In this document: one piece after another, positions 1 through 9,353 of the stretch
How positions within the stretch are numbered: the stretch's first letter is position 1
Layout of the letters: each line of letters begins with the position of its first letter
NCBI GenBank assembly: GCA_016790635.1
Contig: JAEUOR010000052.1
Location: forward strand, 60,311 to 124,310
Direction: 5' to 3'
DNA length: 64,000 nt
From: Burkholderiales bacterium
GTDB lineage: Bacteria; Pseudomonadota; Gammaproteobacteria; Burkholderiales; JAEUOS01
Notes under the pieces: model-generated
The model's database searches: none
Told to the model about the DNA's origin: nothing
What the model saw: only the letters and a program-made list of their open reading frames with translations
Made by a program: the position numbers and the translations under genes

Positions 1-1
1 C

Positions 2-187
2 GGTTGGCAGATGCAGGACTTGAACGCGCACGGAGCGGCCGGCAACGCCGCGCTGGCGACCCCCGCCAAGGGACAACAGGTTCTCGACCACGTGTGTTCG
101 CGCATGGTCGCCTTTCTTGCCGAGGTCGCGCGCTTCCCGATCGCGCGCCTTTCCACGGAACCCGCGCTCATGCGCAGCGCGTCGTAG
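2..187 (+). CDS. Creatininase-family protein, C-terminal fragment (cut by window start)
   Basis: Only the last 61 residues are in the window. The reading frame holds WQMQDLNAHGAAGNAALAT and a tail ending in a TAG stop. This closely resembles the C-terminus of the complete creatininase-family protein at 21137-21940, which has WQTQDLNPLGACGNAARAT at the same place. Members are metal-dependent amidohydrolases acting on creatinine or related cyclic amides; the metal ligands are upstream of the window, so activity cannot be judged. It is followed after 36 bases by a substrate-binding protein gene on the same strand, which suggests an uptake-and-hydrolysis operon. The family call rests on similarity to the second copy and on memory of the family. 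Confidence 0.75.
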   Translation, partial: GWQMQDLNAHGAAGNAALATPAKGQQVLDHVCSRMVAFLAEVARFPIARLSTEPALMRSAS

Positions 188-223
188 CACTGCCGCCTCC
201 CCGCCCATCGATTGGAGTTCACC

Positions 224-1246
224 ATGCTCAAGACCCGCCGCCTGGCAGCCTTCTCGGCGCTGCTCGCCGCCCTGTTTCTCCTCCTGCCCACCGGGCCCGC
301 CGAAGCGCAAACCCGCTTGCGCGTCTCGATGGGCTGGCGCTTCCAGGGGCCGCAGGCGATCTTCCTGCTCGCGCGCGAAAAAGGCTATTTCAAGGCCGAG
401 GGCCTGGACGTGCAGATCGATCCCGGCATGGGCTCGGCCGGCTCGATCCAGCGGCTGGTCAGCGGCGCCTATGACATCGCCGTGGGCGACACCAGCACGC
501 TGATCGAATTCCTCGGCAACAACCCGGGCCAGGCGCGCATGCAGGTGGTCTACATGTTCCAGGACCAGAGCGCGGTGACGATCTGGACCTTGAAGCGCCA
601 CAACATCAAGAGCCTCAAGGATCTGGACGGCAAGACCGTCTCGGGCGCCCCGTTCGAGACCGCGCGCCGCCTGTGGCCCATGATCGCGCGCGTCAACGGC
701 ATGAAGCCGGATACCGTCAAGTGGGCCAACATGGATGCGCAGATCCGCGCCAGCGCGGTGATACGCGGCGACGCGCTGGCGATGGGCGGGTTCTCCAATG
801 CCTGGAACGAGTTCACCGCGCGCGGCATCCCGCGCGACGAGGTGATCGGCTTTTCCCTGGTCGGCATGGGCATCGACATCTACGGCGACGCGGTCATGGC
901 AACCTCGAAGATCATCGATGAGAACCCGCGCGCGGTGGCCGGCTTCCTGCGCGCCTTCAACCGCGCCTTCGTCGAGACCTGGCGCAATCCGCAGCCGACC
1001 GTCGACCTGCTGAAGAAACTCGAGCCGCTCTCCGACCCGGTCATCGAATTGCAGAACCTGGAAGCGATCAAGCCGTTCGTCATGAACGACTTCACGCGCG
1101 CCAACGGCTACGGCTTGATCCGCAAGACCAAGCTGGAGGCGCAGGTCGAGGACGTCAGCGCCGCGTTGGGCGTCAAGTCGCGCGCCAGCCCGGACATCAT
1201 CTTCAATTCGAGTTTCCTGCCCGCGCGCAGCGAGCGCACTCCCTGA
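224..1246 (+). CDS. ABC transporter substrate-binding protein, NMT1/SsuA/THI5-like
   Basis: A 340-residue periplasmic solute-binding protein. The N-terminus has a basic start, a hydrophobic stretch and an AEA/Q signal peptidase I site near residue 28. The mature part begins with RLRVSMGWRF and has the NMT1-type features LLAREKGYFKAEGLDV and GMGSAGSIQRLVSGAYDIAVGD. This fold binds small organic solutes such as nitrate, sulfonates, pyrimidine precursors or aromatic compounds, and the ligand cannot be told from sequence. I chose ATG 224, with GGAG at 214-217, over an in-frame ATG 12 bases upstream because it gives a compact signal peptide. No permease or ATPase gene follows, so the rest of the transporter should lie upstream, beyond the creatininase-like gene. 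Confidence 0.88.
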   Translation: MLKTRRLAAFSALLAALFLLLPTGPAEAQTRLRVSMGWRFQGPQAIFLLAREKGYFKAEGLDVQIDPGMGSAGSIQRLVSGAYDIAVGDTSTLIEFLGNNPGQARMQVVYMFQDQSAVTIWTLKRHNIKSLKDLDGKTVSGAPFETARRLWPMIARVNGMKPDTVKWANMDAQIRASAVIRGDALAMGGFSNAWNEFTARGIPRDEVIGFSLVGMGIDIYGDAVMATSKIIDENPRAVAGFLRAFNRAFVETWRNPQPTVDLLKKLEPLSDPVIELQNLEAIKPFVMNDFTRANGYGLIRKTKLEAQVEDVSAALGVKSRASPDIIFNSSFLPARSERTP

Positions 1247-1312
1247 CGCCGCAATTCACGCCGCGCCCCAGGCAGTGCGTGGCGCGCAGGACGCGCCGCA
1301 GCGCGCTGCCCG

Positions 1313-1858
1313 CTAGCCGCGGATGAAGTGCTCGCGGTAGTACCTGAGCTCCTCGATGGACTCCATGATGTCCGCCAGCGCCTCGTGCTTGCCATGCTTG
1401 GTGAGCCCCTTGGCGAGTTCGGGCTTCCAGCGCTTGACCAGTTCCTTGAGCGTGGACACATCGAGGTTGCGATAGTGGAACCAGGCCTCGAGTTCCGGCA
1501 TGCTGCGAGCCATGAAGCGGCGGTCCTGGCATACAGAATTGCCGCACATCGGCGATGCGCCCTTGGGCACGTGGGCGCGAACGAACTCCAGGAGGCGCAG
1601 TTCCGCGGCCCGTTCATCGAGTGTTGAGGCACGCACCCGTTCGGTAAGACCGGACTTGGCATGCGTCGCACGGTTCCAGTTGTCCATGCCATCCAGCACC
1701 GCGTCGGATTGATGCACGACCACCACCGGGCCCTCGGCAACGACCCGCAGTTCATTGTCGGTGACGACGATGGCAGCCTCGATGATGCGATCGGTATCGG
1801 GCGACAGGCCGGTCATTTCCATGTCGATCCACAACAGGTGATTCTGGTCCTGGGGCAT
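1313..1858 (-). CDS. orn: Oligoribonuclease
   Basis: A 181-residue 3'-5' exoribonuclease of the DEDDh superfamily, the usual length for Orn. It degrades 2-5 nt RNA remnants and, in c-di-GMP-using bacteria, pGpG. The N-terminus [20 protein letters not shown] carries the first acidic pair, and the conserved [11 protein letters not shown] and [12 protein letters not shown] segments follow. I start it at ATG 1858; longer reading-frame extension upstream has no resemblance to the family. It is divergent from the M48 protease gene with 59 bases between the starts, an arrangement I associate with betaproteobacteria. Its role in pGpG turnover is relevant to the c-di-GMP riboswitch at 48.5 kb, though no direct link is visible. 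Confidence 0.96.
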   Translation of the reverse strand: MPQDQNHLLWIDMEMTGLSPDTDRIIEAAIVVTDNELRVVAEGPVVVVHQSDAVLDGMDNWNRATHAKSGLTERVRASTLDERAAELRLLEFVRAHVPKGASPMCGNSVCQDRRFMARSMPELEAWFHYRNLDVSTLKELVKRWKPELAKGLTKHGKHEALADIMESIEELRYYREHFIRG

Positions 1859-1917
1859 CGCGGATGCGGGATAATTCGGAGGCGGCGATTCTCGCACACG
1901 CTCCGGATTCTTCCCTG

Positions 1918-3159
1918 ATGAACGCGTTCTCGTGGCTGTTTGCCCTGTTTCTGGCCTTGTCGACCGGCCTTGCCCTGTGGCTGGCACGGCGCCACGCGGC
2001 GCACGTGCGCGCGCACCGTGACCGGGTGCCCGAGGGCTTTGCGTCGGTCATCACCCCCGATGCGCATCGCCGGGCGGCGGACTACACGGTGGAGCGCACC
2101 CGCTTCGGCATGCTCGAGACCCTGGTTGACGCGGCGGTGCTGCTGGCGCTGACCTTCGGTGGCGGATTGCAGATGCTGGCCGAGCTCACGCGAGCGCTTC
2201 CGCAAGGACTATGGCGCGAGCTGGGGCTGGTGGCCGCGGTCGTCGTGCTGCTCGGCATCGTAGGCCTGCCTTTCTCCTGGCACCGCGTCTTCGGCGTCGA
2301 GCAGCGCTACGGCTTCAATCGCATGACACCGGCGCTGTTCGTGACGGACCTCATCAAGGGAGTCGCTCTGGCAGCCGTGCTGGGCGCGCCTTTTGTCATG
2401 GCCATCCTGTGGTTCATCGAATCGACGGGGACGTTCTGGTGGCTGTACGCCTGGTTGGCCTACTGTGCCTTTCAGCTTCTTCTGCTGTTCCTGGCGCCCA
2501 CCTTCATCATGCCCTTGTTCAACAAGTTCACGCCGCTTGAGGAAAGCGATCTCAAGCGGGGCATCGAGGCGCTGCTGTCGCGCTGCGGCTTCGCCTCCGG
2601 CGGCCTGTTCGTGATGGACGGCTCGAAGCGCTCGCGCCACAGCAACGCCTTCTTTTCCGGCTTCGGCTCGGCCAAGCGCATCGTCCTGTTCGACACGCTG
2701 ATCCAGAAGCTCGGGCCAGAAGAGATCGAGGCGGTGCTGGCCCACGAACTGGGGCACTTTCGCCATCGGCACATCGTCAAGCGCATCGTCGTTGCCCTGG
2801 CCGTCGCGCTGTTCTTCTTTGCGATCCTGGGCACCCTCTTGCGCGAGCCCTGGTTCCACCAGGGCCTCGGTGTCAGCGACGCCGGACCAGCCATGGGCCT
2901 GGTGCTGCTGACGCTGGTCATGCCCAGCTTTACCTTCGTGCTGACGCCGCTGATGAGCATCGCCTCACGCCGCCACGAGTATGAAGCTGATGCCTACGCG
3001 GCCAGCCATACCTCGGCCGGCGCGCTGGTCGGCGCGCTCACCAAGATCTACAACGACAATGCAGCCACGCTCACCCCCGACCCGTTGCACTCGGCGTTCT
3101 ATGACTCGCACCCCCCGGCGGGCCTGCGCATCGGCCGCTTGCGCGGCCACGCCGCCTGA
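1918..3159 (+). CDS. M48-family membrane zinc metalloprotease (Ste24-like)
   Basis: A 413-residue membrane protease resembling CAAX prenyl protease 1 / Ste24. Hydrophobic segments occur near the N-terminus and at about residues 60-85, 95-120, 145-200 and 300-350. The zinc motif HELGH lies in [13 protein letters not shown], with the downstream glutamate region [11 protein letters not shown], and [13 protein letters not shown] near the end. In bacteria such proteins are thought to take part in membrane protein quality control; the prenylation role is eukaryotic. ATG 1918 (MNAFSWLF) places the first membrane segment at the N-terminus. It is followed by rsgA after 22 bases. Confidence 0.93.
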   Translation: MNAFSWLFALFLALSTGLALWLARRHAAHVRAHRDRVPEGFASVITPDAHRRAADYTVERTRFGMLETLVDAAVLLALTFGGGLQMLAELTRALPQGLWRELGLVAAVVVLLGIVGLPFSWHRVFGVEQRYGFNRMTPALFVTDLIKGVALAAVLGAPFVMAILWFIESTGTFWWLYAWLAYCAFQLLLLFLAPTFIMPLFNKFTPLEESDLKRGIEALLSRCGFASGGLFVMDGSKRSRHSNAFFSGFGSAKRIVLFDTLIQKLGPEEIEAVLAHELGHFRHRHIVKRIVVALAVALFFFAILGTLLREPWFHQGLGVSDAGPAMGLVLLTLVMPSFTFVLTPLMSIASRRHEYEADAYAASHTSAGALVGALTKIYNDNAATLTPDPLHSAFYDSHPPAGLRIGRLRGHAA

Positions 3160-3181
3160 CGGCTGGTCAGGATGAAATGAC

Positions 3182-4105
3182 TTGAGCGTCGACTCGGGAA
3201 CGGTGGTGGCGACGTTTGGCCGCCAACATGAAGTAGAGACCCGCACCGGTGCAAGGCTCGAATGCGTGACCCGCGGCCGCCGGCAGGATTGCGCCTGCGG
3301 CGATGAAGTGGCCTTTCGCATCACCTCGCCCGGCCAGGGTGTGATCGAGGCGGTGCTGCCGCGACGCACCTATCTGGAGCGCGCCGACCGGTTCAAGCGC
3401 AAGGCGATCGCGGCCAACGCCGACCAGGTCCTGATCCTGACCGCCGTCGAACCGCCGTTTTCCGACGAGTTCGTCATGCGTGTGACCTTGCTTGCCCATG
3501 CCGCTGGAATCGGCGCGCTGATCGCCTTGAACAAGATCGACCTGCCCGCACTCGAGGCGGCCCGCACGCGACTCGCACCGTTCGCCAGTGCCGGTCATCG
3601 CGTGCTGGAAGTTGCGATTCAACCACGGGACTCGATCGGCTCGAAGACGGGCGCCGCGCTGGGCATGCATGTGCTCAAGGCGAGCCTCGAAGGGCGTGCT
3701 ACGGTCCTGGCCGGGCAATCGGGCATGGGCAAGTCTTCGCTGGTCAATGCCCTGGTGCCGGATGCCGGGGCACGCATCGGCGACATCTCGAGCGCGCTCA
3801 ACGCCGGTCGGCATACCACCACGTTCTCGCGCCTCTACCGCATCGACGACCACACCACCCTGATCGACTGTCCGGGAATGCAGGAAGTCGGTCTCGCCAA
3901 CCTGACGCCGTCTATGCTCGACAGCGGATTCGCGGACTTGGCACCGTTCATGAACCACTGCCGGTTTGCCGACTGCCGGCACGACAAGGAGCCCGGATGC
4001 GCGTTGCAAAAGGCGCTTGCCGACGGCTACGTGCACCACCGCCGGTTCGAGTTGTACACCCGGCTGCGCGACGAGGTCACGGCGGCACGCGCGGCCGCGT
4101 ACTGA
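3182..4105 (+). CDS. rsgA: Ribosome small subunit-dependent GTPase A
   Basis: A 307-residue circularly permuted GTPase that helps mature the 30S subunit. An N-terminal OB-fold (about residues 1-75) precedes G motifs in permuted order: NKID (117-120, G4), GQSGMGKSS (178-186, G1/P-loop), HTTT (211-214, G2) and DCPG (229-232, G3). The C-terminal zinc site is C260, C265, H267 and C273. The start is a TTG at 3182; the nearest upstream ATG is followed at once by a stop and no ATG fits the OB-fold, so TTG is the best choice. It is convergent with the CobD-like gene, with 28 bases between. Confidence 0.95.
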   Translation: MSVDSGTVVATFGRQHEVETRTGARLECVTRGRRQDCACGDEVAFRITSPGQGVIEAVLPRRTYLERADRFKRKAIAANADQVLILTAVEPPFSDEFVMRVTLLAHAAGIGALIALNKIDLPALEAARTRLAPFASAGHRVLEVAIQPRDSIGSKTGAALGMHVLKASLEGRATVLAGQSGMGKSSLVNALVPDAGARIGDISSALNAGRHTTTFSRLYRIDDHTTLIDCPGMQEVGLANLTPSMLDSGFADLAPFMNHCRFADCRHDKEPGCALQKALADGYVHHRRFELYTRLRDEVTAARAAAY

Positions 4106-4133
4106 CCGGCGCCGCGGCCCGGGCGCGGTTTCC

Positions 4134-5072
4134 TCACGACACCCAGCGCGCGATCGCGACCAGCGTCAGGACGAGGAGCCACAGCACCAGGGCACGCCAG
4201 ACCAGGCCAACCGTGCTGGAAAGGAAACCCGCGTCGGCCTCCTCTCCACAGCCCAGGGTGGCTCGATCATCGATGTGACCCGCCGCGCCCGCGTCGCCGG
4301 TGCGGATGGGCATGCCAAGCAGCACGCCGATCGCTCCTGCACCACTGGCCAGCACGATGCCCGCCTCGGGATCGCGCCAGGCGGCGGCCTGATCACGCCA
4401 GCAAGCGACCGCATCCTCGAAGTTGCCGACGATCGCGAATCCGACGGCGGTCAGGCGCACGGGCAACCAATCGATCCACGCATGCGCGCGTTGCGAAAAG
4501 ACCCCGAAGTCCCCGTGCTCCGCCCCGACCTGACGCCCCCAGGTCTGCGACAGGGCGAGGCTGGCGCGATAAAGGATCGCGCCAGCGGGTCCCGGCAGCA
4601 GGGCAAACCAGAACAGCACCGCGAATACGTGGCGGTGCGAAGCGACGAACGCCTCCTCTATCGCCAGACGCGCCACCTCGACGGAGTCGAGGTCCTCGGC
4701 CCCGCGGCCGCGCCATGCCGCGATCAATCGCCGCGCGCGTGGCAGGTCTCCATCGACGAGCGCGCGATGGATGTCTGTGAAATGATGGCTGAACTGGCGG
4801 AAGCCCAGGGTCACGTAGAGCACGGCGACGTTCCAGAGCCAGGCCAGCAGCGGATGGATCGCCAGCAAGACATAGTGAATTGCCAGCGCCAGGAGGAGCA
4901 TTGGCAACACCGCGATCAACCACGCCAGGGCGCCGTGGTGATGCTCTCCGGCGTTGGTATTGCGTTCGATCAGGCGCTTGATCGCAAGCAGCGGTGCGGC
5001 GAGCTTCGACCGGTCCGCGAGCGGGCGCAACTGCTCGATGAGGAGCGTGGCGATCAAGGCCAGGACAGTCAT
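4134..5072 (-). CDS. CobD/CbiB-family integral membrane protein (AmpE-like)
   Basis: A 312-residue membrane protein. Hydrophobic segments are at the N-terminus (MTVLALIATLLIEQ), around residues 50-90, 150-180 and at the C-terminus. LGFRQFSHHFTDIHRALVDGD and ARLAIEEAFVASHRHVFAVLFWFALLPG are typical of the CobD/CbiB-AmpE superfamily. CbiB makes adenosylcobinamide phosphate, but this group sits next to rsgA without cobalamin genes, so a cobalamin role is not supported here and AmpE-like signalling is equally possible. ATG 5072 gives a standard membrane N-terminus. It is divergent from the SapC gene. Confidence 0.75.
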   Translation of the reverse strand: MTVLALIATLLIEQLRPLADRSKLAAPLLAIKRLIERNTNAGEHHHGALAWLIAVLPMLLLALAIHYVLLAIHPLLAWLWNVAVLYVTLGFRQFSHHFTDIHRALVDGDLPRARRLIAAWRGRGAEDLDSVEVARLAIEEAFVASHRHVFAVLFWFALLPGPAGAILYRASLALSQTWGRQVGAEHGDFGVFSQRAHAWIDWLPVRLTAVGFAIVGNFEDAVACWRDQAAAWRDPEAGIVLASGAGAIGVLLGMPIRTGDAGAAGHIDDRATLGCGEEADAGFLSSTVGLVWRALVLWLLVLTLVAIARWVS

Positions 5073-5155
5073 GGCGCGGGCAAGATAGCACAGGCTAGAA
5101 TCGTTTCGCTCCATCGATCCAGCGCGTGCGCGATGCTCGCGCCACGCCCTCTCCC

Positions 5156-5956
5156 ATGCAGATCACCTCGCCGTTCGGCTATGGGCCCATCGTGCCGCTG
5201 GAAAAGCAGCATCGCGTGCTGCTGCCGTCCCTCGCGGCCGGTTCCGTTCCCGCCTTCGCGACGCGCATCAATGCGATGGCGATTTCGTACTCCGAGTTCG
5301 CCGCGGTCCAGCGCGACTACCCGATCGTGTTCCTGTCCGCCGATGAAGGTCGCAGTTTCGCGCCGGTGGCGGTGCTGGGCCTGGCCGACGGGCAGAACCT
5401 GTTCGTCGAGGACGACGGCCGCTGGGCCGCCCATCACTATGTGCCTGCCTTTGTGCGGCGTTTTCCGTTCTGCGCCTCGCGCGTCAACGTCGACGGCGTC
5501 CTGCAGGAGCAGCGCCTGATCTGCGTCGACCGCGCCTATCTCGACGACAGCGGCATCGCACTCTATGACCAGAGCGGCGCCCCGACCGCGGCCTGGACCG
5601 AACGCGAGCGCCTGCTGGCGGAATACGAGAGCGATCTGGAACGTACCGCCCAGATGTGCGCCTACTTCAAGAAGCTCGACCTGTTCGTCCCCATGACGAT
5701 GGAAGTCAAGGACGCCGGCCAGACCGGGGTGCGCATGCAGGGCATGCACTGCATCGACGAGACGCGCCTCGTCGCCCAGAATGCGGCCAGCCACAAGGCG
5801 CTGGCGACACGCGGCCTGGCGGCACGCATTTACGCGCACCTGTTCTCGCTGTCGACGTTCGCACGCCTGGTCGAGCGTGCACAGACGCGCCACGGCGCAG
5901 CACGTGCCGGCGCGGAACCCGTCGCACCGCCCCTGCCTCAGACCCGCAAGAAGTGA
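5156..5956 (+). CDS. SapC-family protein
   Basis: A 266-residue soluble protein starting MQITSPFGYGPIVPLEKQHR. The conserved SapC features are AFATRINAMAISYSEFAAVQRDYPIVF, ENLFVEDDGRW-type glycine turns and HHYVPAFVRRFPF. The family is named after a Campylobacter S-layer locus, but its biochemical function is unknown; members are common in proteobacteria without S-layers. No signal peptide is visible. The start is ATG 5156, 11 codons into the open frame. Its 3' end overlaps the convergent nudL gene by 19 bases. Confidence 0.85.
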   Translation: MQITSPFGYGPIVPLEKQHRVLLPSLAAGSVPAFATRINAMAISYSEFAAVQRDYPIVFLSADEGRSFAPVAVLGLADGQNLFVEDDGRWAAHHYVPAFVRRFPFCASRVNVDGVLQEQRLICVDRAYLDDSGIALYDQSGAPTAAWTERERLLAEYESDLERTAQMCAYFKKLDLFVPMTMEVKDAGQTGVRMQGMHCIDETRLVAQNAASHKALATRGLAARIYAHLFSLSTFARLVERAQTRHGAARAGAEPVAPPLPQTRKK

Positions 5957-6642
5957 TACAGGTTGCGCAGCATCGCGGCGGTGGCGCCCCATATGAAGCG
6001 CTCGCCATAGGGCATCGCATAGAAGTGGCGCTCTCCGCCCTGCCAGGGCCGGCTGCGCCGTTGATGGTTGGCCGGATCGAGCAGGAAGGCCAGCGGCACC
6101 TCGAAGGCTTCTGCAACCTCGCCGGCATCCGGTGCGAGTTCGAACGGCGGATGCACAAGCGCTACCACCGGGGTTACCCGATAGTTCGTGACGGTCAGGT
6201 ATTCCGGCAGTTCCCCGATCACCTCGACCCGGTCGCGCGTGAGGCCGACCTCTTCACCGGCTTCGCGCAGCGCAGTCTCTGCGGCGTCGCGATCGCCGTC
6301 CTCGGCGCGCCCCCCGGGAAAACTGATCTGCCCGGCGTGCTGCCTCAGGTGGGCAGGCCGCTCGGTGAGCAGGAGCGAGAGTGTGCTGCGGGCGACGATG
6401 GGCACCAGCACGGCGGCACGGCGATAGGCAGCCTGCTCAGCACCGCCCGCCTTGGCGAACTGCATGTCGCCCAAGGTCTCGTGATGCCAGGCGCGCGGCG
6501 CGCGAAAGCGCTCGCGCAGGCCTGCCGGAGTGAGGTCCGTGACCGGAGCGAGGCCGGCGTTGTACAGCACCGGGTCGTGCGGCGCGAGTTTTCTCGCCTC
6601 TTCGGTGCTGATGGTGAGGTTTTGCGGCTGCGAAGCGGACAT
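5938..6642 (-). CDS. nudL: CoA pyrophosphatase, Nudix family
   Basis: A 234-residue Nudix hydrolase expected to cleave coenzyme A derivatives to 4'-phosphopantetheine and 3',5'-ADP. The CoA-Nudix signature LLLTERPAHLRQHAGQISFP is followed directly by the Nudix box, GGRAEDGDRDAAETALREAG then EEVGL, which has the required glutamates. It is divergent from the S9 peptidase gene with about 20 bases between the starts, and overlaps sapC at its 3' end. Substrate assignment follows the family signature and was not tested. Confidence 0.9.
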   Translation of the reverse strand: MSASQPQNLTISTEEARKLAPHDPVLYNAGLAPVTDLTPAGLRERFRAPRAWHHETLGDMQFAKAGGAEQAAYRRAAVLVPIVARSTLSLLLTERPAHLRQHAGQISFPGGRAEDGDRDAAETALREAGEEVGLTRDRVEVIGELPEYLTVTNYRVTPVVALVHPPFELAPDAGEVAEAFEVPLAFLLDPANHQRRSRPWQGGERHFYAMPYGERFIWGATAAMLRNLYHFLRV

Positions 6643-6665
6643 CGTTGCGGAAAGACCTGGAGCAG

Positions 6666-8678
6666 ATGCGGATTCTAGGCGCGCCTGCCTTGCTTGCCAT
6701 GGTGCTGGCCGGCTGCAGCGCCGGGCCGGACCACCCTGCGCTCAGGGATGCTGCGCTTGGCGAGTTGATACCGGCCTACCGCTATGTCTATCGCGGCGAC
6801 TCGAAAGAGGGTTACCAGATCTCGCCGGACGGCAAGCGCCTGGCCTGGCAGGGGCCATGGTGGGGGCGCCGCATGCTGTTCGTGCGCGATCTGGCCAGCG
6901 GGGCCACGCATCGCTGGCGCGCCGGCGGTGCCGTGCGCTGGGCGGCCGACAGTCGCCATCTGCTGTACGTGAGCGATACCCGCGGCAACGAAAACCAGCA
7001 CGTGTTCGCGATCGACACGGCAACACCGGGCGCGCCCGCGTTCGATCTCACACCCGGCCTGGAGGCACGGGTCGCGATCCAGCATATCCCCGAGCAGGAC
7101 TCTCCCATCGTCCTGATCACCCACAACGGCCGCGATCGGCGGCTGGCGGACATGTACCGGGTCAACCTCGCCACGCGCGAGACCGTCCTGGCAGCCAGGA
7201 ATCCGGGCGACGGCGTCGCGCCGCTGACGCGCAGCGACGGCAGCCTGTCCGGCTGGCAGCGCTCCCGCAGCGCGCAGCGCAGCGCGGACGAGATGCGACG
7301 CGCGCAACGCGAACGCGCACCGGAAATCAAGGCGCGCGCCGAAGGCAGCGTGCGCATCCTCGGCCCGGCAGGCGAGCGCGACATCGTCTGGGCAATCTCG
7401 AACCGCGGCCGCGACCGCATGGCGCTGGTCGCACTGCACACCGGGCTGGGCTGGGAACGTCCGGTATTCGAGGATCCGGTGGCGGACGTCGCGGCGGTCT
7501 CGATCAGTCAGTTGACCCGCGCGCCGCTCATCGCCCAGGCCCAGCCGGGCCTGCCGCGGGTGGAAATCCTGGACAACGCGCTGAAGGAAGACTTGCGCCC
7601 CCTGTTGACGCCCCTCGGCGGCCGCCCCTTCCGCCTCGACTGGATCAGTTCGGATCGACGCGAACGCCGCCTGCTGCTGGGCATTGGCACCGATACAAGC
7701 TACGAAACCTGGTTCATCGATCGCGACCGCGGCTCCATCGAGAGCCTTGGCAGCGAAGTACCGGAGACTCTGAAGCAGAGCCTTGTGCCGATGCGCGCCA
7801 TCACCGTGCCCAGCCGGGACGGCCTCAGCCTGCGCGGTTTCCTTACTCTGCCGCGCGGCGCCGCACCGAAACGCCTGCCGACGGTAGTGCTGGCGCACGG
7901 CGGACCCTGGGCCAGCACGCCATGGGCCGACCCGCTGCGATCCGACGATGCGCTGCGCGCGCAATTCCTCGCCAACCGCGGCTACGCTGTGCTGCAGGTC
8001 GACTTTCGCGGCTCGACCGGTTACGGCCGCGCCTTTTTCAATGCAGGCATGGGCGAATTCGGCCGCGCCATGCAGAACGATCTCGACGATGCACTCGCCT
8101 GGGCGGTGCGCGAAGGGATCAGCGATCCCGAACGCGCCGCGATCATGGGCATCAGCTACGGCGGATACGCTGCGTTGATGGGCCTGACTGCAACGCCGCG
8201 CACCTGGGCCTGCGGTGTCGCGATCAATCCCCCGACCGACCTGGCCAGCCTGATCGAATCCTTTCCGCCCCACTGGACGGTGGACCTGTCGACCTGGCAC
8301 GATTTCGTCGGCAACCCTGCCAACGCCGACGACCGGGCTGCCATGACGCGCCAGTCGCCGTTGACCCATGCACAACGGCTGGAGCGACCGGTCCTGATCA
8401 TCACCGGCGGGCGCGACGTGCGCGTACGGCCGGATCAGAGCGAGCGCATGGTGGCGGCCTTGCGCGCCGCCGGCAAGCCCGTGCGTCACCGCGTCATCGC
8501 CGAAATGGGTCATAGCCCGGGCTACTGGGCCCATCACCTGACGGTCCTCCGTGAGACCGAGGCGCACTTGCGCGCGTGCCTTGGCGGCCGCGCCAATCGC
8601 ATCGAGGCATTTGAACTTCTCGCCGGTGCCTGGACACGCGCCTCAGGCTGGTGGCGCGACGCGCGCGGCGGCTCCTAG
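6666..8678 (+). CDS. S9 family prolyl-oligopeptidase-type peptidase, lipoprotein
   Basis: A 670-residue serine peptidase. The N-terminus MRILGAPALLAMVLAGC is a lipoprotein signal with lipobox LAGC, so the mature enzyme is probably membrane-anchored. Residues about 40-400 form a beta-propeller (WD40-like PD40 repeats, for example GYQISPDGKRLAWQG). The C-terminal alpha/beta-hydrolase has the nucleophile in GISYGGYAAL, the acid in GGRDVRVRPDQS and the histidine in EMGHSPG. The start could instead be TTG 6645, seven codons upstream; ATG 6666 gives a cleaner lipoprotein signal although its GGAG is close. The last bases overlap the stop of the convergent unknown gene. Confidence 0.9.
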   Translation: MRILGAPALLAMVLAGCSAGPDHPALRDAALGELIPAYRYVYRGDSKEGYQISPDGKRLAWQGPWWGRRMLFVRDLASGATHRWRAGGAVRWAADSRHLLYVSDTRGNENQHVFAIDTATPGAPAFDLTPGLEARVAIQHIPEQDSPIVLITHNGRDRRLADMYRVNLATRETVLAARNPGDGVAPLTRSDGSLSGWQRSRSAQRSADEMRRAQRERAPEIKARAEGSVRILGPAGERDIVWAISNRGRDRMALVALHTGLGWERPVFEDPVADVAAVSISQLTRAPLIAQAQPGLPRVEILDNALKEDLRPLLTPLGGRPFRLDWISSDRRERRLLLGIGTDTSYETWFIDRDRGSIESLGSEVPETLKQSLVPMRAITVPSRDGLSLRGFLTLPRGAAPKRLPTVVLAHGGPWASTPWADPLRSDDALRAQFLANRGYAVLQVDFRGSTGYGRAFFNAGMGEFGRAMQNDLDDALAWAVREGISDPERAAIMGISYGGYAALMGLTATPRTWACGVAINPPTDLASLIESFPPHWTVDLSTWHDFVGNPANADDRAAMTRQSPLTHAQRLERPVLIITGGRDVRVRPDQSERMVAALRAAGKPVRHRVIAEMGHSPGYWAHHLTVLRETEAHLRACLGGRANRIEAFELLAGAWTRASGWWRDARGGS

Positions 8679-9124
8679 GATGAACCGGCGGCCTTTTCCG
8701 GAGTGAAATCCAGCCCCGGCGCAGTGCTGGCCTGCGCGTATTCACTGAGCTTTTGCAGCACGAAGGTGCGCACGATCGGCGGCAACGTGGTCGATTCACG
8801 CATGAAACGATCGATCACCGAATTGGCGTCGAATTCGCCCCCCTGCTGCAGGAGCGAAGCCGAAGCCCCGTGATCGTCCATCGTGTCGTTGCCCTTGACG
8901 ACGCGGTGGTGCGAGAAGCCACCTTCCTTCTTCCATTCGAGGGTGCGCTGCTTGCGCCGGATGTCATAGCACAGCTGCATGCCGACGAATTCCCGGTCTG
9001 CCTTGACGTCGGCGCGTTCGCTATGGCGAAAGTAAAAGATGAAAAGGTCGAAGTATTCGCTCTGGTACCAGCGTCGCTTGGGTCCCTGGGTCGCCTGCTT
9101 GCTGACCGTGATTTCGCGAAACAC
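8675..9124 (-). CDS. Conserved-looking protein of unknown function
   Basis: A 149-residue soluble protein I do not recognise. It begins VFREITVSKQATQGPKRRWY and contains a short aromatic patch YFDLFIFYFRHSERADVKAD, a middle with many charged residues (YDIRRKQRTLEWKKEGGFSHH) and a helical C-terminus. No signal peptide, membrane segment or metal motif is seen. The start is GTG 9124, preceded on the minus strand by GGAGAG at a good distance; the next in-frame ATG is 27 codons upstream and gives a low-complexity arginine-rich extension. It is convergent with the S9 peptidase (stops overlap) and divergent from phaZ. The base pattern looks like a real protein-coding gene. Confidence 0.7.
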   Translation of the reverse strand: MFREITVSKQATQGPKRRWYQSEYFDLFIFYFRHSERADVKADREFVGMQLCYDIRRKQRTLEWKKEGGFSHHRVVKGNDTMDDHGASASLLQQGGEFDANSVIDRFMRESTTLPPIVRTFVLQKLSEYAQASTAPGLDFTPEKAAGSS

Positions 9125-9353
9125 GTCGCTCTCCGCCCCATCCTGGGGCAGATGGGATGCGCGGCATTCTAGCGCGCGACGACTGCGAGCCTGCACTGCG
9201 CACAAAACCGGCCCGCAGCGCCTGCGGGACTTGAAAGATTGTTTCCGCGGCCGTTATCGGCAGGGGGCGGATGCGCGGCGGTGTGTAGAATGCGGCAGCG
9301 CAACATCCGGTCGCTTCTTGCTTCCGCCGGCGCCAAACGAAGGGATTGCGAAG

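Noticed and set aside
6675..8567. A 630-codon minus-strand frame opposite the S9 peptidase
   Set aside because: Shadow of the peptidase; no homologous features.
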